Below, in pieces: positions 6,093 to 6,227 of a stretch of DNA of 6,227 nucleotides. How positions within the stretch are numbered: position 1 is the stretch's first letter; every line of letters begins with the position of its first letter. Location of the stretch: contig CP070660.1 in assembly GCA_020355145.1 (NCBI GenBank), positions 1,329,291 to 1,335,517 on the forward strand, read 5' to 3'. Below the pieces are notes generated by a model, which saw only the letters and a program-made list of their open reading frames with translations, was not told the origin of the DNA and did not search any database. This DNA is from Deltaproteobacteria bacterium (GTDB lineage Bacteria; Desulfobacterota; DSM-4660; Desulfatiglandales; B25-G16). A program made the position numbers and the translations under genes.

Positions 6093-6105
6093 TGTAAAGA
6101 GAAAA
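6093..6105 (-). repeat. Candidate right inverted repeat of the element
   Basis: The complement of this site reads TTTTCTCTTTACA and matches TTTTCTCTTAACA at 2229-2241 in 12 of 13 bases. It lies 39 bases after the third recombinase stop, whereas the left copy lies 20 bases before the first start codon. The sequence is pyrimidine-rich and short, so a chance match is quite possible. Confidence 0.25.
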
Positions 6106-6227
6106 AATGCCATGATGTCAGTTTCATGCTCGAACTTATCAAAATACGATATAACTCATTGCTTTTTTTGACCATTTGCAATATCTTAAGTCCCGCCTCA
6201 ATAATCCACTGTTTTTAGAGGGTTAAA

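Larger units (their letters stand above)
2229..6105 (+). mobile_element. RIT-like recombinase-in-trio element with two accessory genes; ends tentative
   Basis: Three dissimilar tyrosine recombinase genes in a row, same strand, overlapping by 14 and 4 bases, are the hallmark of RIT elements. Here the trio is preceded, in the same run, by a zinc-finger gene and a probable winged-helix gene joined to it by 3-base and 1-base contacts. All five frames are intact, so the element looks functional. The limits given are only the best guess, set by an imperfect inverted pair (TTTTCTCTTAACA at 2229-2241 against the complement of 6093-6105, 12 of 13). True ends could lie up to the hydrolase stop at 2043 on the left and beyond the window on the right. 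No target duplication was identified. Confidence 0.6.

Noticed and set aside
6161..6173. A run of seven T at 6163-6169 as a rho-independent terminator for the recombinase operon.
   Set aside because: No stem is found directly before it.
2051..6227. TTTGACC and GTTTTT...AGAGG-like similarities between the left spacer (2051-2080) and the right end (about 6164-6227), considered as direct repeats flanking the element.
   Set aside because: The shared words are short and differently spaced, so they do not make one alignable repeat.
6140..6227. Short minus-strand open frames at the right edge that could be the end of another gene.
   Set aside because: They are interrupted by stops within about 10 to 23 codons and show no recognisable motif; the window ends too soon to judge.

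Overview
The window looks like a stretch of bacterial chromosome from a Desulfobacterota-type (deltaproteobacterial) or similar environmental bacterium. That assignment is an inference from gene content (a double zinc-ribbon class III cyclase, a secreted metallo-hydrolase and a recombinase trio) and from the AT-rich spacers. No rRNA, tRNA or other lineage marker is present.

Left part (1-2043): the 5' end of a minus-strand gene for a zinc-ribbon/nucleotidyl-cyclase signalling protein runs off the left edge. It has a near-consensus sigma-70-type promoter just upstream. About 800 bases without a convincing gene follow. They hold a second minus-strand promoter-like pair and, near 887-1060, an open but start-less frame that may be a relic. 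Next is a complete plus-strand gene for an exported MBL-fold metallo-hydrolase. These two genes look like host genes.

Right part (about 2074-6105): five plus-strand genes are packed head to tail with gaps or overlaps of only a few bases: a CxxC...CxxxxC zinc-finger protein, a probable winged-helix protein, and three different tyrosine recombinases in a row. The trio arrangement matches the RIT (recombinase-in-trio) class of mobile elements. The two small DNA-binding-like proteins ahead of the trio are not part of the simplest RIT layout as I know it, and they make this the most interesting part of the window. A perfect 10-bp inverted repeat ends exactly at the first start codon. A 13-bp direct repeat lies 150 bases upstream. 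An 11-bp sequence occurs three times at about 70-bp intervals inside the zinc-finger gene.

Working model (inference): the five proteins are made from one transcript. The zinc-finger and winged-helix proteins would bind element DNA or control expression, and the three recombinases would act together on the element ends. The ends themselves are not firmly visible. The best pair of inverted sequences (2229-2241 and 6093-6105) is short and low in complexity.
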